Assembly (NCBI GenBank): GCA_044224905.1
Contig: JBGAJN010000001.1
Location: forward strand, 682,001 to 746,000
DNA: 64,000 nt
Reading direction: 5' to 3'
From: JBGAJN01 sp044224905
GTDB lineage: Bacteria; Verrucomicrobiota; Verrucomicrobiia; Limisphaerales; JBGAJN01
Under the pieces are notes generated by a model, which saw nothing but the letters and a program-made list of their open reading frames with translations, was not told the DNA's origin and made no database searches. A program made the translations under genes and the position numbers. Positions 43,366-51,532 of the stretch are shown here, piece by piece. How positions within the stretch are numbered: position 1 is the stretch's first letter; each line of letters opens with the position of its first letter.

Positions 43366-43866
43366 TCAGTTTTGCTGGGCACGCTTCGACTTCGCGCGTT
43401 GTTCCTCGAAGAAACTGACGAGCAATTGCCGGCACTCGGCTTCGCGAACTCCGACTGTGATTTCGCTGCGATGGTTCAACGTGGGGAACTGGAGGAGATT
43501 CATCGCGCCGCCGGCTGCGCCGCCCTTGGCATCACTCGCACCGAATACAACGCGCGCGACGCGAGTGTGGATGATGGCTCCGGCGCACATCGGGCATGGT
43601 TCCTTCGTGACGTAGAGCGTGCAATCCGTCAGCCGCCAGTCGCCGACTTGTTGCTCCGCTTGCGTCAGCGCGAGCATTTCGGCGTGAGCGGTGGCGTCCT
43701 TAAGCAACTCCACTTGGTTGAACGCGCGGGCGATGATCCGGCCTTCGCGCACGACGACTGCGCCGACGGGAACTTCTTCGGCTTCGTAGGCCTTCACTGC
43801 TTGGCGCAGCGCTTCGCCCATAAAGTAGTGGTCGCTCTGGAGGTCGATGATGGGTTCTTCGGGCAT
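43366..43866 (-). CDS. tadA: tRNA-specific adenosine deaminase
   Basis: A 166-residue zinc enzyme that converts A34 to inosine in tRNA-Arg(ACG). Zinc and proton-shuttle residues are His61 and Glu63 in ATAHAEMLAL and Cys91/Cys94 in EPCPMCAGAI. The VPVGAVVV and VVFGASDAKGGAAGG blocks agree with TadA. It is 9 bp downstream of the Nudix gene, a likely operon. The length is close to the E. coli enzyme. Confidence 0.95.
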   Translation of the reverse strand: MPEEPIIDLQSDHYFMGEALRQAVKAYEAEEVPVGAVVVREGRIIARAFNQVELLKDATAHAEMLALTQAEQQVGDWRLTDCTLYVTKEPCPMCAGAIIHTRVARVVFGASDAKGGAAGGAMNLLQFPTLNHRSEITVGVREAECRQLLVSFFEEQRAKSKRAQQN

Positions 43867-43875
43867 GGCAATTTT

Positions 43876-44367
43876 TCAGTGAGTTTCCTCAATCTCCCAG
43901 TGATCGCGACCGTTGGTATTGCACCGACAATGGGCCGCAAAGAATCCGCCGCGGTGTTTCCAAAAGAGCGGCCAGATGGTTTCGCGATCCGTGCGCGGCA
44001 TCGTCGCCGTGATCATCGTTTCGCGGGAAAAAAAGGCGAAACTCCCCTCGTTGATCGGTGGCGGGACCGCGCTGAGCCTTGGCTTCACTTCGAAAAGAAA
44101 CATCAACCAATGAGCCTGTCCTTCGTAGCCTTGTTCACTGACGAGGCCCGCAAGGTGCAAGTCTTCCGGCCGCAGTTGAAGGCCGAGTTCCTCGTGCGCC
44201 TCGCGACACGCGCAGGCATACGGAGATTCGCCCTCGTTGGTGTGGAGTTTTCCGCCTGGCGGGCTCCAGTTTCCGCGATTGGGCTCCTTCGCGCGCAGAA
44301 TCAGAAGCACCTCGTCCTGCTCGTTGAAGCAGTAGAGCAGGGTGGCGACTTTGTAGGGCAGCGACAC
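43876..44367 (-). CDS. Nudix hydrolase
   Basis: A 163-residue protein with an intact Nudix box: G-K-L-H-T-N-E, then the REAHEELGL core at the expected spacing (about residues 39-61). SPPGGKLH directly precedes it. Such enzymes hydrolyse nucleoside diphosphates linked to other groups; MutT-like or ADP-sugar type cannot be decided. Cotranscription with tadA is likely. The C-terminus holds a Cys/His-rich tail (AAHCRCNTNGRDHWEIEE), which is unusual for the family. Confidence 0.9.
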   Translation of the reverse strand: MSLPYKVATLLYCFNEQDEVLLILRAKEPNRGNWSPPGGKLHTNEGESPYACACREAHEELGLQLRPEDLHLAGLVSEQGYEGQAHWLMFLFEVKPRLSAVPPPINEGSFAFFSRETMITATMPRTDRETIWPLFWKHRGGFFAAHCRCNTNGRDHWEIEETH

Positions 44368-44448
44368 GTAGTTGTGTTTAGCGCAAGGCTCAGCGGTCGA
44401 GAAGCGGCAAACCGCTGCGAATTTGTCCCGTGCAGTTGGGAGCTTCGC

Positions 44449-45777
44449 TCAGTGCGCTTTGCCGACGCAGAACAATTTCGAATTCGTGCGGATGAAGAGT
44501 TGTCCGTGCGACACGGAGATTTCAGAGCGAGTTTCGTTGTCGCCCGTTTCGCCCATCGGAGTGTTGAGCAACACGTTGCCGTTGGCGGCGTCCACGACGA
44601 CGACATCGCCGGCAAAGTTCATCAGATAGATTTTCCCATCAGCGCCGGTGGGCGAGGCTTCGTACTTTTTGATCCCGGGCGTGGACATCGTCCACTTCAC
44701 TTTGCCGGTCGCGGGTTCGACGCGTGAAAGCGCCTTCGCACCGTCCGATAGAATGAAGAAATCGCCCTGGTAAAACAGCGGCGTCGGCACGTCGGAGGTG
44801 ATGGGCGACGGCTTTGTGCTCTGCCACGCGATAGCGGAATCAGGAAGCACACCGTTACCGCCAAGTTTCACTGCGAAGACCGGTTCCTTCTTAGGCGCGC
44901 AGGCCAGCACGACACCAGCACCGGCTACCGGTGACGGTACCAGACGCCAATGTGTGATGCGCGTCGGATTCCACGTGCCCCAACGCCAGAATTCTTTGCC
45001 GGTTTCCGGATCATGGCCGCTCACCATATCGCCGCCGGTGATGAGCAGTTCCCAGCGACCGTTGTGCTGAAAAGGAATCGGCGTGCTGAACGCCTCGCGC
45101 GATTCGGCCTTGGCCTCGGTGGGGCGCACGTGGCGCCAAATAACCTTGCCGGTGCCCGGGTCGAGGCAGAGCAGGAAGGACTCGCCGCCGACCTTGCCTT
45201 TGTCATGAACAGGTTCGTCACGCTGCAGGATCTGCACGTAGAGCTTCCCGTTGAAAATCGTCGGGCTCGCGGAGTAGGTCCATTGATACGCGAACTCGCC
45301 GAACTGCTTCTGCAGATCATGCGACCACAACTTTTTTCCGGTGTTGTCGAAAGCGACGAGATCGCCGTTGCCGTAGAGAAACACCACCGTCTTGCCGTCG
45401 GTGACCGGGGAGGGCGAGGAGAAGTTGCTGCGTTCGTCTCGGTTGTAGCCGTCGTTGATTTTGTTCTGCCAACGAACCTTGCCCGTCTTGCGATCGAGGC
45501 ACATCGCGACGATCGCCTTGTTCAGCTTGTCGCCGGAAGAGACGAACACATTGTCGCCGGAGATAATCGCTACGGACGCACTGGGTCCGGGGAGCGCTGC
45601 GGACCACGCGATGTTTTCCGACTTGCTGAATTTAGCGGGAAGTCCGGTTTCCGGCGTGGAGCCGTTGAAAGCGGGGCCGCGCCATTGGGGCCAATCGGCA
45701 GCGTGGACGGTGAGAGCGGTGGCAACTCCAGCGAGCGAGTAGAGGAGAATGCCGAGCGAGCGAAAGCGTTGAGTCAT
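44449..45777 (-). CDS. PQQ-like beta-propeller secreted protein
   Basis: A 442-residue exported protein. The signal peptide ends near LTVHAADWPQWRGP, and WPQWRGPAFNG is the usual start of this PVC family. Repeated blades contain W-x-G or VRWQNKIN-type strands, for example LVAFDNTGKKLWSHDL, LCLDPGTGKVIWRHV and FRVEPATGKVKW-like motifs (SRVEPATGKVKWTMST). The fold is as in BamB and PQQ dehydrogenases, but no PQQ-binding or Ca2+ residues could be confirmed, so it may be structural. The ATG at 45777 gives the signal peptide. Confidence 0.88.
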   Translation of the reverse strand: MTQRFRSLGILLYSLAGVATALTVHAADWPQWRGPAFNGSTPETGLPAKFSKSENIAWSAALPGPSASVAIISGDNVFVSSGDKLNKAIVAMCLDRKTGKVRWQNKINDGYNRDERSNFSSPSPVTDGKTVVFLYGNGDLVAFDNTGKKLWSHDLQKQFGEFAYQWTYSASPTIFNGKLYVQILQRDEPVHDKGKVGGESFLLCLDPGTGKVIWRHVRPTEAKAESREAFSTPIPFQHNGRWELLITGGDMVSGHDPETGKEFWRWGTWNPTRITHWRLVPSPVAGAGVVLACAPKKEPVFAVKLGGNGVLPDSAIAWQSTKPSPITSDVPTPLFYQGDFFILSDGAKALSRVEPATGKVKWTMSTPGIKKYEASPTGADGKIYLMNFAGDVVVVDAANGNVLLNTPMGETGDNETRSEISVSHGQLFIRTNSKLFCVGKAH

Positions 45778-45887
45778 ATTGGCGATGTTTTTAGCGGCGA
45801 TCCGATTTTGAGTCGTGGAATCCAAGCAAACAGACGGCGGCGAAACAAGGATGATTCAGTGCGCCGATGGAGAAATGAACAAACGTA

Positions 45888-45915
45888 TTTACTTTGCGAC
45901 GTAAGGTTTTATAGT
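45888..45915 (+). promoter_or_regulatory. Candidate sigma-70 promoter of tRNA-Leu
   Basis: TTTACT (45888-45893) and TATAGT (45910-45915) match the -35 and -10 consensus at 4/6 and 5/6 positions with a 16-bp spacer. Transcription would start about 7 bp before the tRNA 5' end. Confidence 0.5.
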
Positions 45916-45928
45916 CTCCGGACTGGTA

Positions 45929-46015
45929 GCCGGCGTGGCGGAATTGGCAGACGCGCTAGACTCAAAATCTAGTATCTTCACAGATGTGTGGGTTCGACCC
46001 CCTCCGCCGGTACCA
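45929..46015 (+). tRNA. tRNA-Leu(CAA)
   Basis: An 87-nt tRNA including the encoded CCA. Acceptor arms GCCGGCG (45929-45935) and CGCCGGT (46005-46011) pair fully with one G-U. The anticodon arm is CTAGA-CTCAAAA-TCTAG at 45956-45972, with anticodon CAA at 45963-45965, reading UUG. A long variable arm, as in class II tRNAs, follows, then the GGTTCGACCC T-arm. The discriminator base is A. Confidence 0.97.
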
Positions 46016-46112
46016 CTTAAAAATAGGCGGTACACCCATCCTGCTTCACGCCGTTCTATCGTGAACATTACACCTGCCTTGAGCCCTTCTTTTCTGTTCA
46101 GGGAGACGGCTT

Positions 46113-46149
46113 AAAAAGAAAATCGCGCAGCAAGTATTGCCGCGCGATT
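46113..46149 (-). terminator. Rho-independent terminator of the REC-HDOD gene
   Basis: Arms 46121-46133 and 46137-46149 form a 13-bp stem with one mismatch around a 3-nt loop. Read on the minus strand it is followed by TTCTTTTTAAG. It lies 32 bp after the stop codon. Confidence 0.85.
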
Positions 46150-46180
46150 GTCGTGAGCGATGTTTGGGTCGCTTGAAGGA

Positions 46181-47563
46181 TTAGTTTTCGTCAGGCACGA
46201 GCGGGCAACCGCAGACTTCACGCCAGATATTGCGGCGGTGGGCCAATCCCAGGCGGGCGATATACTCCTGATCAAGGGTGCACCCCAAAACAGCGGCCGG
46301 GCCGTGCTTCTTCTCGTAGGCGAGCGCGTTGGAGGCGTGCACTGCGGTGAGGACAGTGAACTTTTGATCTTCGGAATTGCCTGGTTCGTGGTGATACGCA
46401 ACCGCGTCGATGAGCGGTAGTGGCAGGCCCCAAATGGCCAGCAGAGCAGCGCCAAGTTGGCAGTGCGTGGTGGCGAAGATCTCTTGTTCAGCCTCGCGGA
46501 CGGTGCAGTTCTTATCGGCGATCACGCTGACGACGCGGCCATATTGTTCTGGAACGTTGCCAGCCAGAAGGAGTTTGCCGACGTCGTGGAGCAAGCCGGC
46601 GGTGAAGGCCATGTCGGCCATCTTCGTGTTTTTGGTTTCGCCGTGGGCGATGACGCGGGCTTGTGTGCCGGTGGCCATGCTGTGCTGCCACAGTTGGTCG
46701 AGGGAGAAGCCGGGGCATTTACTTTTTTCGAATTGAGTAAAGACGTGAGCAACCAGCACGAGGGACTTGGTGCGTTCGCCGCCGAGGAACATGACCGCTT
46801 CCACCGGCGAGGTGATCTGACGGGACAAGGCGAAGAAGGCTGAGTTAACGACCTGCAGAATCTTCGCGGTCATCACGGGATCCTTCGCGATGAGCTTGGC
46901 GACGAATTCCATGCTGCAGCTCGGTGAATTGAGCTCCGCTGAAATCTGGCTGTAGAGCTCCGGGAGGCTGGGGAGCTTATGCATCTGCGAGACGAGGCGC
47001 TTGATTGGTTCATGTGCCAGCATGCCTTCGAGGCGGAAGGCGGTCTTGACGTTCGACTCGAGCGTCGCGGCGTCGAAATCGGGAGAAATGATTCGCGGTG
47101 CCTGGCCAGTGCATTTCTTGATCAGGTCGCGTTCGGTGGGTGCGCAACGCATAAAGCGAACCGTTTTCGGCTGTACCTTGATCAATTCGTTCAGCAGTTC
47201 CGCTCCGGAGATTTCTCCGATTTGGCCGTCGCAGATAATGGCGTCAATTGCTCCCTGGCCAGCGAGTTCAAGCACCTCCGCTTGGCTGGTGGCGGTGGAG
47301 AGATCCCATTCGAGCGCGAGGTGTTTGATCGAATGTCCGAGTTGACTCAGGAAACCCTGATCGGCGCTGGCGAAGAGCACATGCTTCTTGTGTGTCTTCG
47401 TCGCGGCTGGTGCCGCCGGACGGGCGGAACTCGCCACCGGCGCGATCTTCACAGGTTCACTCGCGACCGCGTCCTTGGCTGCGGGAGCAGGTGTCGACGC
47501 CTGCTCCTGCGCAGCAGCCGGCTTGGCCATAACTGCGTTTTTTATATTCTTAAAGAACTCCAT
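46181..47563 (-). CDS. Receiver-like/HDOD domain protein
   Basis: A 460-residue soluble protein. After an Ala/Pro-rich N-terminus (13-60), residues about 62-175 form a receiver-like domain (VLFASADQGFLSQLGHS, AIICDGQIGEISGAELL), which keeps one central Asp but has lost the usual acidic pair. The HDOD domain (about 200-400) carries KLPSLPELYSQISAEL, DPVMTAKILQVVNSAFF, GLLHDVGKLLLA and YHHEPGNS. HDOD proteins control taxis, motility or c-di-GMP processes without known catalysis. It is divergent from flagellin, and the shared region holds the flagellin promoter. Confidence 0.87.
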   Translation of the reverse strand: MEFFKNIKNAVMAKPAAAQEQASTPAPAAKDAVASEPVKIAPVASSARPAAPAATKTHKKHVLFASADQGFLSQLGHSIKHLALEWDLSTATSQAEVLELAGQGAIDAIICDGQIGEISGAELLNELIKVQPKTVRFMRCAPTERDLIKKCTGQAPRIISPDFDAATLESNVKTAFRLEGMLAHEPIKRLVSQMHKLPSLPELYSQISAELNSPSCSMEFVAKLIAKDPVMTAKILQVVNSAFFALSRQITSPVEAVMFLGGERTKSLVLVAHVFTQFEKSKCPGFSLDQLWQHSMATGTQARVIAHGETKNTKMADMAFTAGLLHDVGKLLLAGNVPEQYGRVVSVIADKNCTVREAEQEIFATTHCQLGAALLAIWGLPLPLIDAVAYHHEPGNSEDQKFTVLTAVHASNALAYEKKHGPAAVLGCTLDQEYIARLGLAHRRNIWREVCGCPLVPDEN

Positions 47564-47743
47564 GGTGTGCGTTGGGTTGGTGTTGTGGTTGATCGTGATC
47601 GTCTAAATATTCTGTATTCAAGGCCACGCAAACATGGAGCCGTGAGCGTCCATTCTTCACGTAACAAAGAGGCTATCGGCATCTGTCTGAAAGGAGTTGA
47701 GTGACTATTTCTGCTTAAAGGAGGAATTTTTATAAAGGGGGGA

Positions 47744-47770
47744 AGCTTTCCGCGGATGCGGAAGGCCCTT
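47744..47770. other. Hairpin with T-rich flank, no clear upstream gene
   Basis: GCTTTCCGC (47744-47752) pairs with GCGGAAGGC (47757-47765), with one mismatch, and is followed by CCTTTCTTTTC on the plus strand. No plus-strand gene ends nearby, so a terminator role for known genes is not evident. Confidence 0.45.
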
Positions 47771-47835
47771 TCTTTTCGCGGTCAGGCTTGTGATTCCTGA
47801 AATTCACTCGATAAACCCGGGATATTTTTGCCGGG

Positions 47836-47862
47836 TAAAGTTTTCCTAGCTGCATCCGATAA
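47836..47862 (+). promoter_or_regulatory. FliA (sigma-28) promoter of flagellin
   Basis: TAAAGTTT (47836-47843), an 11-bp spacer, then TCCGATAA (47855-47862). The flagellar consensus is TAAAGTTT-N11-GCCGATAA, so 15 of 16 positions match. Transcription should start near 47869, about 140 bp before the flagellin ATG. The 445-bp intergenic region otherwise contains only this leader and the hairpin at 47744. Confidence 0.88.
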
Positions 47863-47868
47863 CCTCCC

Positions 47869-48008
47869 TGTCGCAAGACACGGCGGTTGGCAGCCGGAAA
47901 GGGCCAGCGGGGAAAACGGTGTTTGCCTCTGCAAAAGAAAGCACCCGCAGCATGGATGCTGTGACAAATAAACAATGCCCCTCACCGGGGCAACTCACGG
48001 AATAGAGT
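47869..48008 (+). other. Structured 5' leader of flagellin mRNA
   Basis: About 140 nt that would be transcribed from the FliA promoter. Visible hairpins: TGTC-GCAA-GACA at 47869-47880 (GNRA loop); 47884-47896; TTTGC-CTCT-GCAAA at 47922-47935, closed further by GGTG and CACC (47918-47921, 47942-47945); CAGCATGGATGCTG at 47948-47961; TGCCCC/GGGGCA at 47976-47992, ending 16 nt before the ATG. No clear Shine-Dalgarno is seen. It may stabilise or control flagellin mRNA. It did not match a known riboswitch consensus that I could recall. Confidence 0.6.
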
Positions 48009-48812
48009 ATGGTTATCAATACAAACGTATCGGCCCTGACAAGCTCCCGCTTGCTCTCGGAATCCTCCTCAATGTTGTCCAAGTCGCTCGCGCGCTTGTC
48101 TTCTGGTTCAAAGATTGTGAACCCGGAAGATGATGCCGCCGGGTTGGCAGTGTCTATGCGCTTCGACGCGCAGATCCACCGCAATGACGCGGCCAACAGC
48201 AACATCGGCAACGCCCTCTCGTTCAACTCCACCCGCGACGCTTTTCTCTCGAAAGTCGGCAAGGCGCTGGATCGCATGAGCGAATTGGCGGTGCTCGCGC
48301 AAGACGTCACCAAGTCCAGTGCGGACCTGACGCTGTATAACAACGAGTTCTCGCAGCTCTCCTCGTTCATCACGAACTCGGCCAGCAAGGACTTCAACGG
48401 TATCAGTCTGTTCACGGCCTCGGCGTTGAACGTCACGATCGACAGCGAAGGCGCTTCGTTCTCCATGACGGGCATCAACCTCGGCAGCGCTACCTACACT
48501 GCGGCGACAGCTGCGAACGTGGCTTCTACCACCTTCGCCGTTGCTGCGCTCACGGCGGTCAAAGCTGCGATCACGCAGCTCGCCAGCGACCGTTCGGTGG
48601 TTGGTGCGGCGAATGCGCGCCTCAACTACACTTCGGAACAGCTGAGTGTGTTGAGCGACAACCTTGCCGCTTCGAACAGCCGCATCAAGGACGTGGATGT
48701 GGCGGACGAAAGCACACAATATGCCCGCTACAACATTCTGGTCCAGGCAGGCACCGCGATGTTGGCGCAGGCGAATGCGCAGCCGCAATCCGCGCTGAAG
48801 CTGTTGCAATAA
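48009..48812 (+). CDS. fliC: Flagellin
   Basis: A 267-residue filament subunit, short because only the conserved D0/D1 ends and a small centre are present. The N-terminus reads MVINTNVSALTSSRLLSES with SLARLSSGSKIVNPEDDAAG; the C-terminus ends QAGTAMLAQANAQPQSALKL, the usual D0 helix for FliD/FliS contact. Exported through the flagellar system without a signal peptide. It has its own FliA promoter and a strong terminator, so it is a single-gene unit with fliD next. Confidence 0.96.
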   Translation: MVINTNVSALTSSRLLSESSSMLSKSLARLSSGSKIVNPEDDAAGLAVSMRFDAQIHRNDAANSNIGNALSFNSTRDAFLSKVGKALDRMSELAVLAQDVTKSSADLTLYNNEFSQLSSFITNSASKDFNGISLFTASALNVTIDSEGASFSMTGINLGSATYTAATAANVASTTFAVAALTAVKAAITQLASDRSVVGAANARLNYTSEQLSVLSDNLAASNSRIKDVDVADESTQYARYNILVQAGTAMLAQANAQPQSALKLLQ

Positions 48813-48845
48813 ACAGCCCAGCCGACTTAGCGACGGCACTCACAG

Positions 48846-48881
48846 CCCGGACGGGAATTCACCCGTCCGGGTTTTTGTTTT
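48846..48881 (+). terminator. Rho-independent terminator of flagellin
   Basis: CCCGGACGGG (48846-48855) pairs perfectly with CCCGTCCGGG (48862-48871) around AATTCA, followed by TTTTTGTTTT. Confidence 0.95.
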
Positions 48882-48897
48882 AACCATCATCCGCCCT

Positions 48898-48924
48898 TCA
48901 GGCGCCGGTCGAAAATGCCGATAA
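48898..48924 (+). promoter_or_regulatory. Possible FliA promoter of fliD
   Basis: GCCGATAA at 48917-48924 is an exact match to the FliA -10 consensus, 27 bp before the fliD ATG. The -35 position at 48898-48905 (TCAGGCGC) matches poorly, so this is a tentative call supported mainly by the -10 and by two better sites in the same locus. Confidence 0.4.
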
Positions 48925-48951
48925 AAGGTCAACGCGAACTAGTAAACGTTT

Positions 48952-50724
48952 ATGTCAGCAGTAGATCTCAGTGTATCCGGTTTGGCTTCGGGCTTTGACT
49001 GGAAGGCCGTCGTTAATCAGCTCATTCAGGTGGAGCGGATTCCCGAGCAGCGCCTGCAGTCGGATCAGGCCAAGATCAATCAACGCAACAACGCGTACGG
49101 CGCAATCAAAGACCAAATCAGTGCGCTCAACACGCGGCTGCAAACGTTGAAGGAGCCGGCGTTTTACGACGGTCGCACTAACACCGTGGGCGATTCCACG
49201 ATCCTCTCCGCGACTGCGGCAACCGGCGCTGCAATTGGCACCTACACTTTCAACATCACCCATTTGGGCAAGGCAGCTGCATTGCAAGGATCGGCTAACG
49301 TTGCCAGTCCGCTGAACGCCACCAATGATGTCTCCGCCCTCGCCATCAAGTCGGCGAAGTTTGCCACTCCGGTCACTGCGGGAACATTTTCGGTGAACGG
49401 TCAGCAGGTCACGATCTTCACCGAAACCGATGCGTCTAAAGGCCAGACAGCGGACACTCTCCAGAGCATCTTTGACAAGATCAGCACAGCCACCGGAGGA
49501 ACGGTCACGGCGAGCTATGACAGTGCCTCTGATAAAATCACTCTTTCGAGTGCTGGTCCAATTACCTTGGGGAGCGCGGCGGACACGAGCAATTTTTTGA
49601 CGATCGCCAAGCTCAACACGGGCGCGGGCCCCGTTAGCAGCACCGATCGACTCGGTTCAATTGTGCCGAGTTCTTCCCTGGCCAGCGCGAATTTTGCGAC
49701 GGCGGTGACCGATGGCGGTTCTGGTGCCGGGGAGTTCAAGGTCAACGGCATCTCCATCAAATACAACGCGACGACGGACTCGGTGAATACCGTACTTCAA
49801 CGCATTAATGATTCTGCCGCGGGCGTTACCGCCAGCTACGACACTGTCAACCGTACGTTCGTCATGACGAACAAGGTGACGGGCAATATCGGGCTTTCGG
49901 TGCAGGACGTGACGGGCAATTTCATGGCGGCAGCTGGCCTTGCTACGGGCACCTTCAGCAGCGGTGAGGATCTTCAATACACGATGGGCAGCGATCCTAC
50001 CGTCCGCACGAGTCATTCCAATTTAATCACCCAAGACAGCTCGGGTATCAGCGGCCTCAGCGTAAATGCGCTGAAGCTGGGAACCACCACGGTAACCGTC
50101 GCGGCCGACACGGGAAAGGTGAAGACGGCCATCAATGATTTCCTCACCGAATACAACAAGACCCAAAGTCTCCTGGCTTCGCTCACGGCGACGACGACGG
50201 ATGCCAAGGGGAAGGTGAGCAAGAGCGTGCTTTCGGGCGAAAGCGACGCGGATGATATTACGACGACCTTGCGGCGTTCCGCTTTTTCATCGTTGTCGGG
50301 ATTGGCCGGCAACATCAAAAGCCTTGCTGACTTGGGCATCGATTCGAACGGTAACGACGACTCATTAGCGTTGAAGAACAGCACCAAGCTCGACGATGCG
50401 TTGGCAACCAATTTCAACAGCGTGAAGGATTTCTTCACGCACGTGAAATCCGGCGCCGAAGTGAACGACGGTCTGGCCGTGACGCTCGCGAATTACGCGG
50501 ATAAAACTGCGGGTGGCACCTCCCTCTCGACCGGCACTTCCACCTTGGAAACCAAGCAGGCGAATCTATCCAAGCAAGCGGCCGACATCACGACCCAGAT
50601 CGCGAATTTGGAGCGCACAGTGTTGGCCAACAAAGATCGTTTGACTGCCAGCTTCGTCGCCATGGAAACCGCGCAGGCCAAGATCAATCAACAGTTGCAG
50701 TATCTGACCAAGCGCTTCGGTTAA
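48952..50724 (+). CDS. fliD: Flagellar filament cap protein
   Basis: A 590-residue protein of normal length for FliD (hook-associated protein 2), which caps the filament and folds exported flagellin. The N-terminal conserved region is LSVSGLASGFDWKAVVNQLI with VERIPEQRLQSDQAKINQRN. The C-terminal coiled coil has QANLSKQAADITTQIANLE and MAMETAQAKINQQL-like sequence near the end (VAMETAQAKINQQLQYLTKR). The centre is rich in Thr, Ser and Gly, as usual. It follows the flagellin terminator and leads a group lipoprotein, FlgM-like and fliS. Confidence 0.95.
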   Translation: MSAVDLSVSGLASGFDWKAVVNQLIQVERIPEQRLQSDQAKINQRNNAYGAIKDQISALNTRLQTLKEPAFYDGRTNTVGDSTILSATAATGAAIGTYTFNITHLGKAAALQGSANVASPLNATNDVSALAIKSAKFATPVTAGTFSVNGQQVTIFTETDASKGQTADTLQSIFDKISTATGGTVTASYDSASDKITLSSAGPITLGSAADTSNFLTIAKLNTGAGPVSSTDRLGSIVPSSSLASANFATAVTDGGSGAGEFKVNGISIKYNATTDSVNTVLQRINDSAAGVTASYDTVNRTFVMTNKVTGNIGLSVQDVTGNFMAAAGLATGTFSSGEDLQYTMGSDPTVRTSHSNLITQDSSGISGLSVNALKLGTTTVTVAADTGKVKTAINDFLTEYNKTQSLLASLTATTTDAKGKVSKSVLSGESDADDITTTLRRSAFSSLSGLAGNIKSLADLGIDSNGNDDSLALKNSTKLDDALATNFNSVKDFFTHVKSGAEVNDGLAVTLANYADKTAGGTSLSTGTSTLETKQANLSKQAADITTQIANLERTVLANKDRLTASFVAMETAQAKINQQLQYLTKRFG

Positions 50725-50742
50725 TCCTCTCTGTTCGATTTC

Positions 50743-51441
50743 ATGAACCCAATACCTTCACTACCCAAAAACGGAAAGGGGCTTGCCGGACTTTTGCTGG
50801 CTGCCTTCTTCACCAGTGGCTGCCAGACTACGCCTTGGAGCTGGGATGAATTTCCCCGGCCGATGGCAGCCGCCCACACGCCGTCCAATGTGTATCTGCC
50901 GAATGCTCTGCCTACAGACTTGCGCCGTGTGGCTTTGCTTCCGCTGATCCTCCCGGCTAACAGCGGGGAAGCCGAAGATAGTCGCCTGGCGATGGAGCGT
51001 GCGCTGCAGCAGGAAATTTTGAAGGGCAACCGTTTTGAACTGATCGTCATCACGCCCACCCAGTTGCGCGAGTGGACCGGCAAAGCGCAGTGGAGTGCAG
51101 AGGACAAGCTGCCTCACGATTTCTTCACGAGCGTCCGGGAGCACGCCGGTTGCGATGCGCTTCTGTTCGCGCGGGTAACGCGTTTTCGCGCATATCCGCC
51201 GTTGACCGTCGGCTTTAACGTGAAATTGATCTATGGAGAAGCGCCTCATCGGGTCCTGTGGGCAGTGGACGAGGTATTCGACGCCGGTCAGCCGGGCGTT
51301 GTGAGTGCCGCTACGGCGTTCGCCAAGCGGAATTCCACCGGTTCGGAGCATTTGAGCGATGGCTGGAGCGTGCTCCATTCGCCGGAGAAGTTTAGTCAAT
51401 ATGCTGCCAACGCGGTGGTCGCGACCCTTCCGAGCCGTTAA
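50743..51441 (+). CDS. Predicted lipoprotein of unknown function in the flagellar locus
   Basis: A 232-residue protein. The N-terminus is a lipoprotein signal: LAGLLLAAFFTSGC, with Cys27 as the likely lipid site. The mature part starts with a low-complexity stretch and continues with a folded alpha/beta region: LRRVALLPLILPANSG, LEQEIL-like helix (ERALQQEILKGNRFELIVIT), then CDALLFARVTRFRAYPPLTV. The pattern of an 'ALLPL...' strand followed by an amphipathic helix and 'DALLFARV' resembles outer-membrane accessory lipoproteins such as FlgO or LpoB/CsgG relatives, but no family is recognised with confidence. It lies 18 bp after fliD, so a flagellar role is likely. Confidence 0.75.
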   Translation: MNPIPSLPKNGKGLAGLLLAAFFTSGCQTTPWSWDEFPRPMAAAHTPSNVYLPNALPTDLRRVALLPLILPANSGEAEDSRLAMERALQQEILKGNRFELIVITPTQLREWTGKAQWSAEDKLPHDFFTSVREHAGCDALLFARVTRFRAYPPLTVGFNVKLIYGEAPHRVLWAVDEVFDAGQPGVVSAATAFAKRNSTGSEHLSDGWSVLHSPEKFSQYAANAVVATLPSR

Positions 51442-51450
51442 GGTGGGGAC

Positions 51451-51477
51451 TTAAGTGAATGAATTTTTTGCCGATAA
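51451..51477 (+). promoter_or_regulatory. FliA (sigma-28) promoter of the FlgM-like gene
   Basis: TTAAGTGA (51451-51458), 11-bp spacer, then GCCGATAA (51470-51477). The -10 is an exact match; the -35 keeps the AAGT core (5/8). FlgM is classically expressed from a FliA promoter, which agrees with the next gene. Confidence 0.75.
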
Positions 51478-51532
51478 ACAAATAACAAAACGATCGAACC
51501 TTACTTGCCTGCCAGGAAGGAAGGACATCGAT

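Noticed and set aside
47673..47680. FliA -10 like octamer on the minus strand before the REC-HDOD gene
   Set aside because: It matches 7 of 8 positions, but the -35 region matches only 3 of 8.
47886..47900. Sigma-54 site (TGGCAG) upstream of flagellin
   Set aside because: No TTGC element at the required distance, and the FliA promoter explains transcription better.
47869..47992. Cyclic di-GMP (GEMM) riboswitch in the flagellin leader
   Set aside because: GCAA and GGCAGCCGG fragments recall the family, but the order and the paired regions do not match the consensus I know.
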